12,494 nucleotides of DNA from Trebonia sp. GTDB taxonomy: Bacteria; Actinomycetota; Actinomycetes; Streptosporangiales; Streptosporangiaceae. How positions within the stretch are numbered: the stretch's first letter is position 1; every line of letters starts with the position of its first letter. Location of the stretch: contig JASHPP010000338.1 of assembly GCA_030038035.1 (NCBI GenBank), forward strand, positions 1 through 12,494. The letters run 5' to 3'. The notes below the pieces were generated by a model. That model made no database searches, was not told the DNA's origin, and saw only the letters and a program-made list of their open reading frames with translations. A program made the translations under genes and the position numbers. Below are positions 6,669-12,494 of the stretch, one piece after another.

Positions 6669-7099
6669 CGAGCCGGACGACGCGCGCGGCGACGGGCAAG
6701 GGCCGCGCGGCGACGCCGCCGGGGGCCGAGCTCGCCGAGCTCGCCGACCTGATCGTCACGGCCGTCACCGGCTGCCCTTCGGTGGCCGGGCTGACCCAGA
6801 TCCCCGGCGCCCCTGTGGCCACGTACCTGCGGGGCCGGACCGTGTCCGGCGTGGCGGTACGGGCCCATGAGGTCGAGGTCTGCGTCGTGGCCAGGTTCGG
6901 CGTGCCGCTGCCGGAAGTCGCCGCGGAAATCAGGCAGGCCGTCGCGCCGCTGGTCCCGGACCGGGTGGTGGACGTCGTCATCGCCGACATCACCGCTCCG
7001 GAAGCTGGGGCAGAAGCCGCGCTGGCGCCAGCGTCGGCCCCGGCGCTGAGCGTCGCCGGACGAACTACTACGAAACGGGAGGAAGCTGCCAATGGATGA
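6665..7099 (+). CDS. Short, divergent Asp23-like protein (second paralogue)
   Basis: A 144-residue protein whose middle (about 21-112) follows the Asp23 plan in reduced form: AELADLIVTAVTGCPSVAGL aligns with the first helix, and VRAHEVEVCVVARFGVPLPEVAAEIRQAVAPLV...VDVVIADI with the strand-helix-strand half. The glycine-rich AMGGG block of the canonical paralogue is missing, replaced by QIPGAPVATYLRGRTVSG. Both tails are low-complexity (Ala/Thr/Arg at the start, Ala/Pro then charged at the end). No membrane segment. It starts at GTG 6665 by a GTGA overlap, without a clear Shine-Dalgarno, so translation probably depends on the gene before. Likely a partner of the other Asp23 proteins; specific role unknown. 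Confidence 0.78.
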   Translation: MTSRTTRAATGKGRAATPPGAELAELADLIVTAVTGCPSVAGLTQIPGAPVATYLRGRTVSGVAVRAHEVEVCVVARFGVPLPEVAAEIRQAVAPLVPDRVVDVVIADITAPEAGAEAALAPASAPALSVAGRTTTKREEAANG

Positions 7100-7289
7100 G
7101 GCTCGCCTCGTACCGATCCTCGGCCTGGTGTTCGGAATCGCGCTGGGCTTCGCCGGCGCGTTCGGCGGCTGGTCGGCGTTCGTGATCGTGCTCGTGCTCG
7201 GCCTTGTCGGCTACCTGGCCGGGCGGGCGCTCGTCGGCGAACTCGACCTGACCAGGCTGTTCGCAGTCCGGGAGCGGAGGCCGCAGTGA
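7092..7289 (+). CDS. Small integral membrane protein, DUF2273-like
   Basis: A 65-residue protein that is mostly two closely spaced hydrophobic helices, VPILGLVFGIALGFAGAFGGW (7-27) and AFVIVLVLGLVGYLAGRAL (29-47), with a short charged C-terminus (ELDLTRLFAVRERRPQ). The glycine-zipper pattern GLVFGIALGFAGAFGG and the GYLAGRAL motif resemble DUF2273 proteins that accompany asp23 and amaP in Firmicutes. It probably sits in the cytoplasmic membrane as part of the Asp23 anchoring complex. ATG 7092 is preceded by an excellent GGGAGGAAG (7077-7085), and the gene overlaps its upstream neighbour by 8 nt. Confidence 0.85.
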   Translation: MDEARLVPILGLVFGIALGFAGAFGGWSAFVIVLVLGLVGYLAGRALVGELDLTRLFAVRERRPQ

Positions 7290-7672
7290 CCGCTGCCACG
7301 GCGGACGCTGTCGGAACGGCACTGAACAGGCCCGGACAGCGGGGCCGCACCACCCTCGCCGACCGCGTGGTGACCAAGGTGGCCGCCCAGGCGGTCTCTG
7401 AGGTCGAGCAGACCGGCGGGGCCGCCAGGCAGATCATCGGGATCACGTTCGGCCGCCAGACCGGTCAGGGGCTCGCTCGTGTCGCCACCCGGATCGACGG
7501 CCACCTGGCGATGATCGAGCTGCGCCTGACCCTGGCCTACCCGGCCCCGGTACGTACCCTGACCCGCGAGGTTCGCAGGCACGTGATCGAGCGGGTCACC
7601 GACCTTACCGGCCTGGAGGTACGCCACGTGGACATCGAGGTGGCCAGCCTGCTGCGCGGGAGGGGACTGTGA
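7286..7672 (+). CDS. Asp23/Gls24 family protein (third paralogue)
   Basis: A 128-residue protein. The Asp23 domain covers about 21-122: RTTLADRVVTKVAAQAVSEVEQTGGAA as the first helix and loop, and GHLAMIELRLTLAYPAPVRTLTREVRRHVIERVTDLTGLEVRHVDIEVASL as the strand-helix-strand half with the typical TGLEV turn. It has no long disordered leader and no membrane helix, so it should be recruited to the membrane by the neighbouring proteins. GTG 7286 overlaps the stop of the small membrane gene as GTGA, with GGAGG (7276-7280) 5 nt upstream. Together with the two upstream paralogues it suggests a mixed Asp23 assembly. Confidence 0.9.
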   Translation: MTAATADAVGTALNRPGQRGRTTLADRVVTKVAAQAVSEVEQTGGAARQIIGITFGRQTGQGLARVATRIDGHLAMIELRLTLAYPAPVRTLTREVRRHVIERVTDLTGLEVRHVDIEVASLLRGRGL

Positions 7673-8325
7673 GCGACACCGCGGGCCACCGCGGTCCGAC
7701 GCTGGTGATCCCGCAGCGCGCCGGGCCGCCGCCGCGCCAGGCACGGGCCGACGCATGGTCACAGCCCGGCGCACGCCGCAGCGCGCGCCGGGTGTTCCGG
7801 CCCAGGCGGACCATCCCCGGGGTCCTGGTCGCGGCGGTGCTGGCCGCGGCGGGGATCCTCGGCTGCATCTGGGCGGCGTCCGCCGCGCTGAGCCACGCCC
7901 TGTGGAAGGTGCCGCACAGCGATTTCGCCGGCCCGCTGCAGACCACCGCGCACTGGTCCGGCACGGCCACGCTCGCGGTCGCCTCGGCGGTCGCGTTCGT
8001 CGGCTTCCTGCTCATCCTCATCGGCGTGCTCCCGGGCCGGACGCGCGCCATCCCGGTGGCTTCCGGCGACGGCTCGGTCATCATCGGCGTGCCACGGCGC
8101 AACCTGCGCCGGTCGCTCGGCTGGCTCGCCGAAGAGGTTCCAGGCATCGACAAGGCCAAGGTCAGGGCCGGACGCCGCTCCGTGAGAGTGCGCGCGACGA
8201 CCCGGCTGCGCGACACCACCGGCCTGCGCGAGCAGGTGCAGGCGGTCGTACAGCAGCGGCTGGCCGCGCTCGATCCGCTGTGGCCCACCCAGGTCAAGGT
8301 CAAGCTGCGCAGGAAGAAAGGCTGA
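7669..8325 (+). CDS. DUF6286-like membrane protein with two TM helices
   Basis: A 218-residue membrane protein. Residues 1-48 are cytoplasmic, Pro/Arg-rich and basic. TM1 is about 49-74 (IPGVLVAAVLAAAGILGCIWAASAAL) and TM2 about 99-121 (TATLAVASAVAFVGFLLILIGVL), separated by a short outside loop. The C-terminal part (132-216; NLRRSLGWLAEEVPGIDKAKVRAGRRSVRVRATTRLRD...VQQRLAAL) is predicted to be cytoplasmic and has an Asp23-like alternation of helix and strands. It resembles the DUF6286 proteins seen in actinobacterial Asp23 loci, by memory and not by search. It is likely a membrane platform for the Asp23 proteins. GTG 7669 overlaps the previous stop as GTGA behind GGGAGGGG (7658-7665). Confidence 0.8.
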   Translation: MSDTAGHRGPTLVIPQRAGPPPRQARADAWSQPGARRSARRVFRPRRTIPGVLVAAVLAAAGILGCIWAASAALSHALWKVPHSDFAGPLQTTAHWSGTATLAVASAVAFVGFLLILIGVLPGRTRAIPVASGDGSVIIGVPRRNLRRSLGWLAEEVPGIDKAKVRAGRRSVRVRATTRLRDTTGLREQVQAVVQQRLAALDPLWPTQVKVKLRRKKG

Positions 8326-8330
8326 CGGCG

Positions 8331-8912
8331 ATGACACGGCACACCGCGCACATCAGCCGTACGTGGCTGGTCATCATCGGCCTGATCCTGCTGCTTGGCG
8401 CCGGCACCGTGCTGGCCCGCGCCCTGGGCGCTTCCACCTCCGTCCTCGGCAGCTCAAGCGCGCCCCTGCTCACCCACACCCAGGTCGCCTACCCGACCCA
8501 GCACAGCTGGGTGTGGCCGGTCGTGGCCGCGGTCTGCGCGGTGATCGCCGCGCTCGCCCTGTGGTGGATGGCCGCCCAGACCAGCACCAAGACCGTGCGC
8601 AGCCTGCCGCTGGAACCCGACCATCGCAACGGAAGGACGGTGCTGCCCGCCGCCACGGTCACCAACGCGGTCACGGACGAGCTGGAGAGCTATCCGACCA
8701 TCCGGTCCGCCGGCGCGGTGCTGCGCGGATCATCGACCCGGCCCGGCCTCCAGCTGGCGGTCACCGCGGAAAACCGCGCCGACCCGGTCACAGTGCGCCG
8801 CAGCGTCGAAACCGAGGCCCTCCCCCACCTGCGTACCGCGCTGGAGCTCGACACGATCCCCACGGTCATGCGCATGCAGTTCAGCCGCGCGTTCGACAGG
8901 CACCTCGCCTGA
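8331..8912 (+). CDS. amaP: AmaP-like alkaline-shock membrane anchor protein
   Basis: A 193-residue protein with the AmaP layout: TM1 about 12-30 (WLVIIGLILLLGAGTVLAR), an external loop of about 30 residues, TM2 about 60-82 (WVWPVVAAVCAVIAALALWWMA), then a cytoplasmic domain (about 100-190) with the pattern ATVTNAVTDELESYPTIRSAGAVLRG...GLQLAVTAENRADPVTVRRSVETEALPHLRTAL. In Staphylococcus, AmaP tethers Asp23 to the membrane; sequence identity here is likely low, so the name reflects architecture and context. The start is ATG 8331 with an AGGAAGAAAGG stretch upstream; the same frame is open far upstream (to 7755), but only as a shadow of the DUF6286-like gene. Last gene of the operon, converging on nrtR. 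Confidence 0.8.
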   Translation: MTRHTAHISRTWLVIIGLILLLGAGTVLARALGASTSVLGSSSAPLLTHTQVAYPTQHSWVWPVVAAVCAVIAALALWWMAAQTSTKTVRSLPLEPDHRNGRTVLPAATVTNAVTDELESYPTIRSAGAVLRGSSTRPGLQLAVTAENRADPVTVRRSVETEALPHLRTALELDTIPTVMRMQFSRAFDRHLA

Positions 8913-8923
8913 TGCCCGTGTTC

Positions 8924-8936
8924 GGCGTGAGACGCC
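8924..8936 (+). terminator. Hairpin just after the AmaP-like gene
   Basis: GGCGT (8924-8928), loop GAG, ACGCC (8932-8936): a compact 5-bp stem 12 bp past the stop codon of the Asp23 operon. It lacks a T run, as is common in actinobacteria, so the call is tentative. Confidence 0.3.
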
Positions 8937-8961
8937 TGGAAACGGACCCGGCCGCGGCGCG

Positions 8962-9666
8962 CTAGGACGTCAGCGTCCTGGCTGCCCGCGGGCGGAAGGC
9001 GGCGAACGGGTTGGTGACCACGAGCTCGCGCGACGCGAACCGGTAGAGCGTGGCGGGCCGTCCGCCGCTCGCGGCCGGGCGGATGACGTCCCGCGTCGGC
9101 TCGATCACTCCCCGCCGGGTGAGGATGCGCTGCAGGTTGGTCGCCGACACCGGGTGGCCGAGCGCGGCCGCGTAGGTGTCCCGCAGCTGCGAGATCGTGA
9201 ACGTCTGCGGTGCCAGCGCGAAGCCGATGTTCGTGTAGGACAGCTTGGCGCGCAGCCGCTCCCGCGCCGACCCGATGATCGAGCCGTGGTCGAACGCGGT
9301 CGGCGGCAGCTCGTCGACCCGATGCCATGCGGTGTCGGCCGGCAGCCGCGGCCTGGCGCCCGGGGTGACCAGCGCCAGGTAGGCGGTCGCGAGCACGCGC
9401 TCGCGGGGGTCCCTGGCCGGGTCGCTGCGGGTCTCGAGCTGCTCCAGGTGGGCTATCTCAGGGATGTCCGCCTTGGCCGCCAGATGCCGCCCGGCGGACG
9501 CGCCGAGCCGCTCGTCGGCGCGCAGCAGGCCGCCTGGCAGCATCCAGAAACCCTCGAACGGCTGCTCGGCGCGCTGCCAGAGCAGCACCGTCAGCCGCTT
9601 GTCGCGGACCTGGAAGACGACCCCAAGCGCCTCGTGACGGAAACAGTCGGCGGGCACAGTGCTCAT
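8962..9666 (-). CDS. nrtR: NrtR, Nudix-related transcriptional regulator of NAD synthesis
   Basis: A 234-residue repressor of the NrtR family, which senses ADP-ribose or related NAD metabolites through a Nudix-like domain and binds DNA with a C-terminal winged helix. The Nudix-like domain spans about 10-140; the core motif begins at PGG (44-46) with E52, but the usual REUxEE is AGRHLAAK here (R60, H61, A64, K65), so the catalytic glutamates are lost, as expected for a sensor rather than a hydrolase. The winged helix is about 156-212 (FTISQLRDTYAAALGHPVSATNLQRILTRRGVI...GGRPATLYRF), typical of NrtR. It is divergent from nadABC, its expected target. I chose ATG 9666; a GTG at 9696 would lie inside an operator copy. 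It probably also represses itself. Confidence 0.93.
   Translation of the reverse strand: MSTVPADCFRHEALGVVFQVRDKRLTVLLWQRAEQPFEGFWMLPGGLLRADERLGASAGRHLAAKADIPEIAHLEQLETRSDPARDPRERVLATAYLALVTPGARPRLPADTAWHRVDELPPTAFDHGSIIGSARERLRAKLSYTNIGFALAPQTFTISQLRDTYAAALGHPVSATNLQRILTRRGVIEPTRDVIRPAASGGRPATLYRFASRELVVTNPFAAFRPRAARTLTS
8964..8979. terminator. Second hairpin in the convergent amaP-nrtR junction
   Basis: AGGACG (8964-8969), loop TCAG, CGTCCT (8974-8979) form a perfect 6-bp stem overlapping the last codons of nrtR. It could serve plus-strand transcripts leaving the Asp23 operon. No T tract. Confidence 0.3.
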
Positions 9667-9681
9667 CGTAGCGAGTTCGGG

Positions 9682-9707
9682 AAGTTTTAGACTCACAGTA
9701 GAAATCT
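9682..9707. promoter_or_regulatory. NrtR operator, copy A (weaker)
   Basis: A 26-bp element matching copy B (9710-9735) at 20 of 26 positions, starting AAGTTTT and with the core GACT-CAC-AGT. It is a degenerate palindrome centred on 9695 (ACT/AGT, TTT/AAA and AG/CT arms pair). It lies 16 bp upstream of the nrtR ATG, consistent with autoregulation. Confidence 0.6.
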
Positions 9708-9709
9708 AC

Positions 9710-9735
9710 AAGTTTTCGACTTATAGTCGAGAACT
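9710..9735. promoter_or_regulatory. NrtR operator, copy B (near-perfect palindrome) at the nadA start
   Basis: TCGACT-TAT-AGTCGA (9716-9730) is a perfect palindrome centred on 9723. The symmetry extends to 9711-9735 (AGTT/AACT outer arms) with one mismatched pair. It ends at the base before the nadA ATG and covers the -10-like TATAGT. That it is bound by NrtR is inferred from the adjacent nrtR gene and from its partner copy A. Confidence 0.7.
9722..9727 (+). promoter_or_regulatory. Likely -10 element of nadABC
   Basis: TATAGT ends 8 bp before the nadA ATG, placing the expected transcription start at or within a few bases of the start codon (leaderless mRNA). No good -35 is visible at 17-18 bp upstream. 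No Shine-Dalgarno precedes the ATG, which agrees with a leaderless start. Confidence 0.5.
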
Positions 9736-10758
9736 ATGGTCAGTACAGAGCTTTCCTGGGCCGAGCGGATCAGGCGGCTCGCCGCGCAGCGCGGCGCCGT
9801 GATCCTCGCCCACAACTACCAGCGCCCCGAGATCCAGGACGTCGCCGACCACGTCGGCGACTCACTCGCCCTGGCCCGCCTCGCGGCCGCAAGCACCGCG
9901 CGGGTGATCGTGCTCGCCGGCGTCTACTTCATGGCGGAAACAGCGAAAATCCTTTCCCCGGAACGGACAGTGCTGATTCCGGACGCCGCCGCCGGCTGCT
10001 CACTGGCGGACAGCATCACGGCGGAGCAGCTGCGGGAGTGGAAGAGCGAGCACCCCGGCGCGGCGGTCGTCGCCTACGTGAACACGAGCGCCGAGGTCAA
10101 GGCCGAAGCCGACGTCTGCTGCACGTCGGCCAACGCCGCCGAGATCGTCGCCGCGATCCCCGCAGAACGCGACGTGCTCTTCCTCCCCGACCAGTTCCTC
10201 GGCGCCCACGTCCGGCGCGTCACCGGGCGCGCCAACCTGCACGTCTGGCTCGGGGAATGCCACGTGCACGCGGGCATCAGCCCGCAGGAGCTGCGCCGCA
10301 AGGCGGCGGCGAACCCGGACGCTGAGCTGTTCGTGCACCCGGAGTGCGGGTGCGGGACTTCGGCGCTGTGGCAGTCGGGCACTGGCGACCTGCCGGCGGA
10401 GCGCACCCGGGTGCTGTCCACCGGCGGGATGCTGCAGGCCGCCCGGTCGACCCGCGCCACCGCGGTGCTCGTGGCGACGGAGACCGGGATGCTGCACCAG
10501 CTGCGGAAGGCGAACCCGGCGGTGCGCTGGGAGCCGGTCAACCCGGACGCGGTCTGCCGCTACATGAAGATGACCACGCCGCAGGCCCTGGAACGGTGCC
10601 TGCGCGACGGCGTCACGGAGGTCCATGTCGATCCCGGCGTCGCCGAGCGCGCCCGCCGCGCGGTCGAGGCGATGATCGCGGATGTTAGCCCGGGGGGGGC
10701 CTCCCAGGGTGGTGCGGCTGTGACCGATCCGAACCCGGGACCAGGGAGCGTGGCGTGA
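9736..10758 (+). CDS. nadA: Quinolinate synthase NadA
   Basis: A 340-residue cytoplasmic [4Fe-4S] enzyme that condenses iminoaspartate (from NadB) with dihydroxyacetone phosphate to quinolinate. Visible landmarks: [28 protein letters not shown] (21-48), [21 protein letters not shown] with C88, [21 protein letters not shown] (113-133), [12 protein letters not shown] with C204, STGGM (228-232) and [11 protein letters not shown] with C274. C88, C204 and C274 are the three expected cluster ligands, so the enzyme looks intact. The last ~20 residues ([23 protein letters not shown]) are a low-complexity tail containing a run of eight G (10692-10699). The start is ATG 9736, directly after the operator; TGA 10756-10758 overlaps the nadB GTG by 4 nt. 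First gene of nadABC and probably repressed by NrtR. Confidence 0.96.
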   Translation: MVSTELSWAERIRRLAAQRGAVILAHNYQRPEIQDVADHVGDSLALARLAAASTARVIVLAGVYFMAETAKILSPERTVLIPDAAAGCSLADSITAEQLREWKSEHPGAAVVAYVNTSAEVKAEADVCCTSANAAEIVAAIPAERDVLFLPDQFLGAHVRRVTGRANLHVWLGECHVHAGISPQELRRKAAANPDAELFVHPECGCGTSALWQSGTGDLPAERTRVLSTGGMLQAARSTRATAVLVATETGMLHQLRKANPAVRWEPVNPDAVCRYMKMTTPQALERCLRDGVTEVHVDPGVAERARRAVEAMIADVSPGGASQGGAAVTDPNPGPGSVA

Positions 10759-12395
10759 GCGCCGGGATCCGGGCGCTGCCCGCGGTGCGGCCGCGGTGGC
10801 GGCGGGACGCCGACGTCGTGGTCGTGGGATCGGGCGCCGCCGGGATCGCGGCGGCGCTTGCCGCCGCCGCCGACGGCATGCAGGTGCTCGTGGTCACCAA
10901 GGAACTGGCGGGCGGCGCCACCCCGCTCGCGCAGGGCGGCCTGGCCGCCGCGATCGGCCCGGGTGACAGCGCGGCGGCGCACGCGCACGACACGCTGGTC
11001 GCCGGCGCCGGGCTCTGCGACCGGGACACGGTGGCCGCGCTGGCGGCGGGCGCGCCCGCCGCCATCACCTGGCTGGCCGCGCAAGGGGCCCGGCTTGAGC
11101 AGGCGGCGCTGCGGCTGGAAGGCGGCCACGGCAGCCACCGGATCGTGCATTCGGGTAACGACGCGACCGGCGCCGAAGTGCACCGGGCGCTGCGCACGGC
11201 GCTGCTCGCCAGCCCCGTCGAGGTGCTCGACCGGGCGATCGCGCTGGATCTGCTGCTCGAGGACGAGGGCGCGGCGGCCGGGCTGCTCGCCGCGACGATT
11301 GGGTCCTGCGGCGAGCTCGACCCGGGCATCATCACCGCGCGCTCGGTTGTGCTGGCGGCCGGCGGCCTTGGCCAGGCCTTCGCGACCACCACGAACCCGC
11401 CGGGCGCGACCGGGGACGCGCTCGCGATCGCGGCGCGCGCCGGGGCCGAGCTGCGGGATCCCGAGTTCGTCCAGTTCCATCCGACGGTGCTGTGGGTGGA
11501 TGGGGCGACCGGGCAGTGCCCGCTGATCACCGAGGCGCTGCGCGGCGCCGGGGCGGTGCTGCGCGACCTGGCCGGGCGCCCGCTGATGGCCGGGCACGAT
11601 CCGCGCGGCGACCTGGCGCCGCGCGACGTCGTGGCGGCCCGGATGCACGCGGCGATCGCCGGCGAAGGCGGCAGCGGCGGCGGCGGGCACCTGTGGCTGG
11701 ACGCCACCGGGGTCGGCCGCGACGTGCTCGAGCAGGGCTTCCCCACCGTGACCGCCGCCTGCCGCGGGCACGGCATCGACCCGGTCAGCGAGCCGATCCC
11801 TGTCGCGCCAGGCGCCCACTACTCCTGCGGCGGCATCCGCGCCGACCTGGACGGGCACACCAGCGTCCCCGGGCTGTACGCGGTCGGCGAGGCCGCGAGC
11901 ACCGGCGTGCACGGCGCCAACCGGCTGGCGTCCAACTCGGTCACCGAGGCGGTGATCGCCGGGCGGCGGGCGGGCGCGGCCATCGGCCGCGACCCGGCCG
12001 GCGCGCGGGGCGGGTGGCTGGGGATGCCGCCCGCCGGGGGCGGGGTCAGCCCCGCCGGGCGGCCCGCGCTGGCGGCAGCCATGTCCCGGGACGCCGGCGT
12101 GCTGCGGGACCGCGAGGGACTCACCCGGCTGGTCCGCACGCTCGACCGGGCGGAGGGTGCGCGGCGGGAGTCGGGGGGGATCGTTCGGGATAGGGATGGT
12201 GATCTTGACCTTGCCACCGTCGAAGCGACGAACCTGCATGCCGCCTCGGCGCTGATCGCGGCGGCGGCGCTGGCGCGGGCGGAAAGCCGTGGCTGCCACC
12301 GGCGGCGGGACGCGCCGGGGGCCGCGGCGCGGCCGTGGCACACGCTGGCGCGCTGGGACGGGCGGCGGCTGCGCGTGACCGGGGGCGCGTCGTGA
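10755..12395 (+). CDS. nadB: L-aspartate oxidase NadB
   Basis: A 546-residue FAD enzyme that oxidises L-aspartate to iminoaspartate, the substrate of NadA. The FAD dinucleotide motif [10 protein letters not shown] is at 21-30, followed by [15 protein letters not shown] (48-62). Substrate-site elements FHPT (241-244), APRDVV (288-293), GAHYSCGGI (353-361) and the FAD-binding [18 protein letters not shown] (378-395) are all present, as are C-terminal EATNLH and [12 protein letters not shown] (510-521). Length is usual. GTG 10755 overlaps the nadA stop (GTGA) behind AGGGAG (10743-10748). An unusual insert-like stretch (about residues 470-487) has lower GC and carries copy 2 of a repeat also found at 4837. 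The stop overlaps the nadC start by 4 nt. Confidence 0.96.
   Translation: MSAGIRALPAVRPRWRRDADVVVVGSGAAGIAAALAAAADGMQVLVVTKELAGGATPLAQGGLAAAIGPGDSAAAHAHDTLVAGAGLCDRDTVAALAAGAPAAITWLAAQGARLEQAALRLEGGHGSHRIVHSGNDATGAEVHRALRTALLASPVEVLDRAIALDLLLEDEGAAAGLLAATIGSCGELDPGIITARSVVLAAGGLGQAFATTTNPPGATGDALAIAARAGAELRDPEFVQFHPTVLWVDGATGQCPLITEALRGAGAVLRDLAGRPLMAGHDPRGDLAPRDVVAARMHAAIAGEGGSGGGGHLWLDATGVGRDVLEQGFPTVTAACRGHGIDPVSEPIPVAPGAHYSCGGIRADLDGHTSVPGLYAVGEAASTGVHGANRLASNSVTEAVIAGRRAGAAIGRDPAGARGGWLGMPPAGGGVSPAGRPALAAAMSRDAGVLRDREGLTRLVRTLDRAEGARRESGGIVRDRDGDLDLATVEATNLHAASALIAAAALARAESRGCHRRRDAPGAAARPWHTLARWDGRRLRVTGGAS
12177..12201. repeat. 25-bp repeat, copy 2 (inside nadB)
   Basis: The first 16 bases are identical to 4837-4852, and 21 of 25 match overall. 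It encodes part of [10 protein letters not shown] in a poorly conserved C-terminal linker of NadB, so it may be a tolerated insertion of a dispersed element, or chance. Confidence 0.5.
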
Positions 12396-12494
12396 CCCCG
12401 CGGGCGCTGACCCCGCGGGCGCTGACCCCGGCGACGCTCGCCGCGCTGCGGGCCGCGGGCCTGGACATCCGGGACGCCGAACGAGCCGTGCGGA
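12392..12494 (+). CDS. nadC: Nicotinate-nucleotide pyrophosphorylase NadC, N-terminal fragment (cut by window end)
   Basis: Only 34 codons are visible. LTPATLAALRAAGLDIRDAERAVR resembles the N-terminal helix of actinobacterial NadC (quinolinate phosphoribosyltransferase), which converts quinolinate and PRPP to nicotinate mononucleotide. The assignment leans on position after nadA and nadB and on the GTGA overlap with nadB (GTG 12392). The first residues come from a 15-bp in-frame repeat (TPRAL twice, then TPATL), giving a slightly longer leader than usual. No catalytic residue is in view. Confidence 0.8.
   Translation, partial: MTPRALTPRALTPATLAALRAAGLDIRDAERAVR
12395..12439 (+). repeat. 15-bp in-frame tandem repeat at the nadC start
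   Basis: The unit ACCCCGCGGGCGCTG occurs at 12395-12409 and 12410-12424 exactly, with a third, changed copy at 12425-12439 (ACCCCGGCGACGCTC). It encodes [15 protein letters not shown] directly after the start codon, suggesting slippage duplication of the first codons. Confidence 0.85.

Noticed and set aside
7755..8330. Long upstream extension of the AmaP-like frame
   Set aside because: Overlaps the DUF6286-like gene and has Arg/His-rich non-protein composition; ATG 8331 begins right before the first membrane helix.
10560..12341. A 593-codon open minus-strand frame opposite nadB
   Set aside because: Antisense shadow produced by GC-biased third positions; composition is Arg/Gly/Ala and nadB is unmistakable on the plus strand.

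Overview
This window looks like the chromosome of a high-GC Gram-positive actinomycete (Actinomycetota). G or C strongly dominates third codon positions, GTG starts are frequent, and many genes are coupled by 4-nt GTGA overlaps. The gene families are typical of filamentous actinomycetes: multi-gene Asp23 clusters with DUF6286 and AmaP, an NrtR-nadABC locus, and pentapeptide-DinB proteins. Genus cannot be fixed by eye. The window is almost fully coding. The largest gene-free stretch is about 193 bp (5999-6191), and I saw no rRNA, tRNA, CRISPR array, transposase or phage gene.

Layout. (1) 1-942: 3' end of a GT39-type membrane glycosyltransferase, cut by the left edge. (2) 1078-2649: an acyl-CoA synthetase. 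(3) 2674-2997: a small CipC-like (DUF3759-like) protein. (4) 3012-4749, minus strand: a pentapeptide-repeat/DinB-like fusion and, upstream of it, a 3-hydroxyisobutyrate-dehydrogenase-family oxidoreductase, probably one transcription unit. (5) 4893-5998, minus strand: an ECF sigma factor overlapping a soluble protein that joins an anti-sigma zinc finger to an Asp23-like domain. (6) 6192-8912, plus strand, divergent from the sigma factor: six tightly packed genes, Asp23 / short Asp23-like / DUF2273-like / Asp23 / DUF6286-like / AmaP-like. (7) 8962-9666, minus strand: the Nudix-related repressor NrtR. (8) 9736-12494, plus strand: nadA-nadB-nadC, the de novo aspartate-to-nicotinate-mononucleotide route, with nadC cut by the right edge.

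Two regulatory regions stand out. The gap between the sigma gene and the Asp23 operon holds a perfect TGTGA-N6-TCACA site, the classic Crp-family operator, suggesting cAMP-type control of the envelope-stress locus. The nrtR-nadA gap holds two related 26-bp palindromic elements spaced 28 bp centre to centre. The right-hand one is nearly perfect, covers a TATAGT -10-like hexamer and ends at the base before the nadA ATG, so nadA is probably leaderless and repressed by direct occlusion of its promoter.

The least ordinary system is the sigma/Asp23 locus. It has four Asp23-type domains on separate polypeptides, two or more membrane anchors, a dedicated sigma factor, and a putative anti-sigma factor that has no membrane helix of its own and carries an Asp23-like tail. 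I infer that the anti-sigma factor may be held at, or released from, an Asp23 layer at the membrane, linking envelope state to sigma availability.
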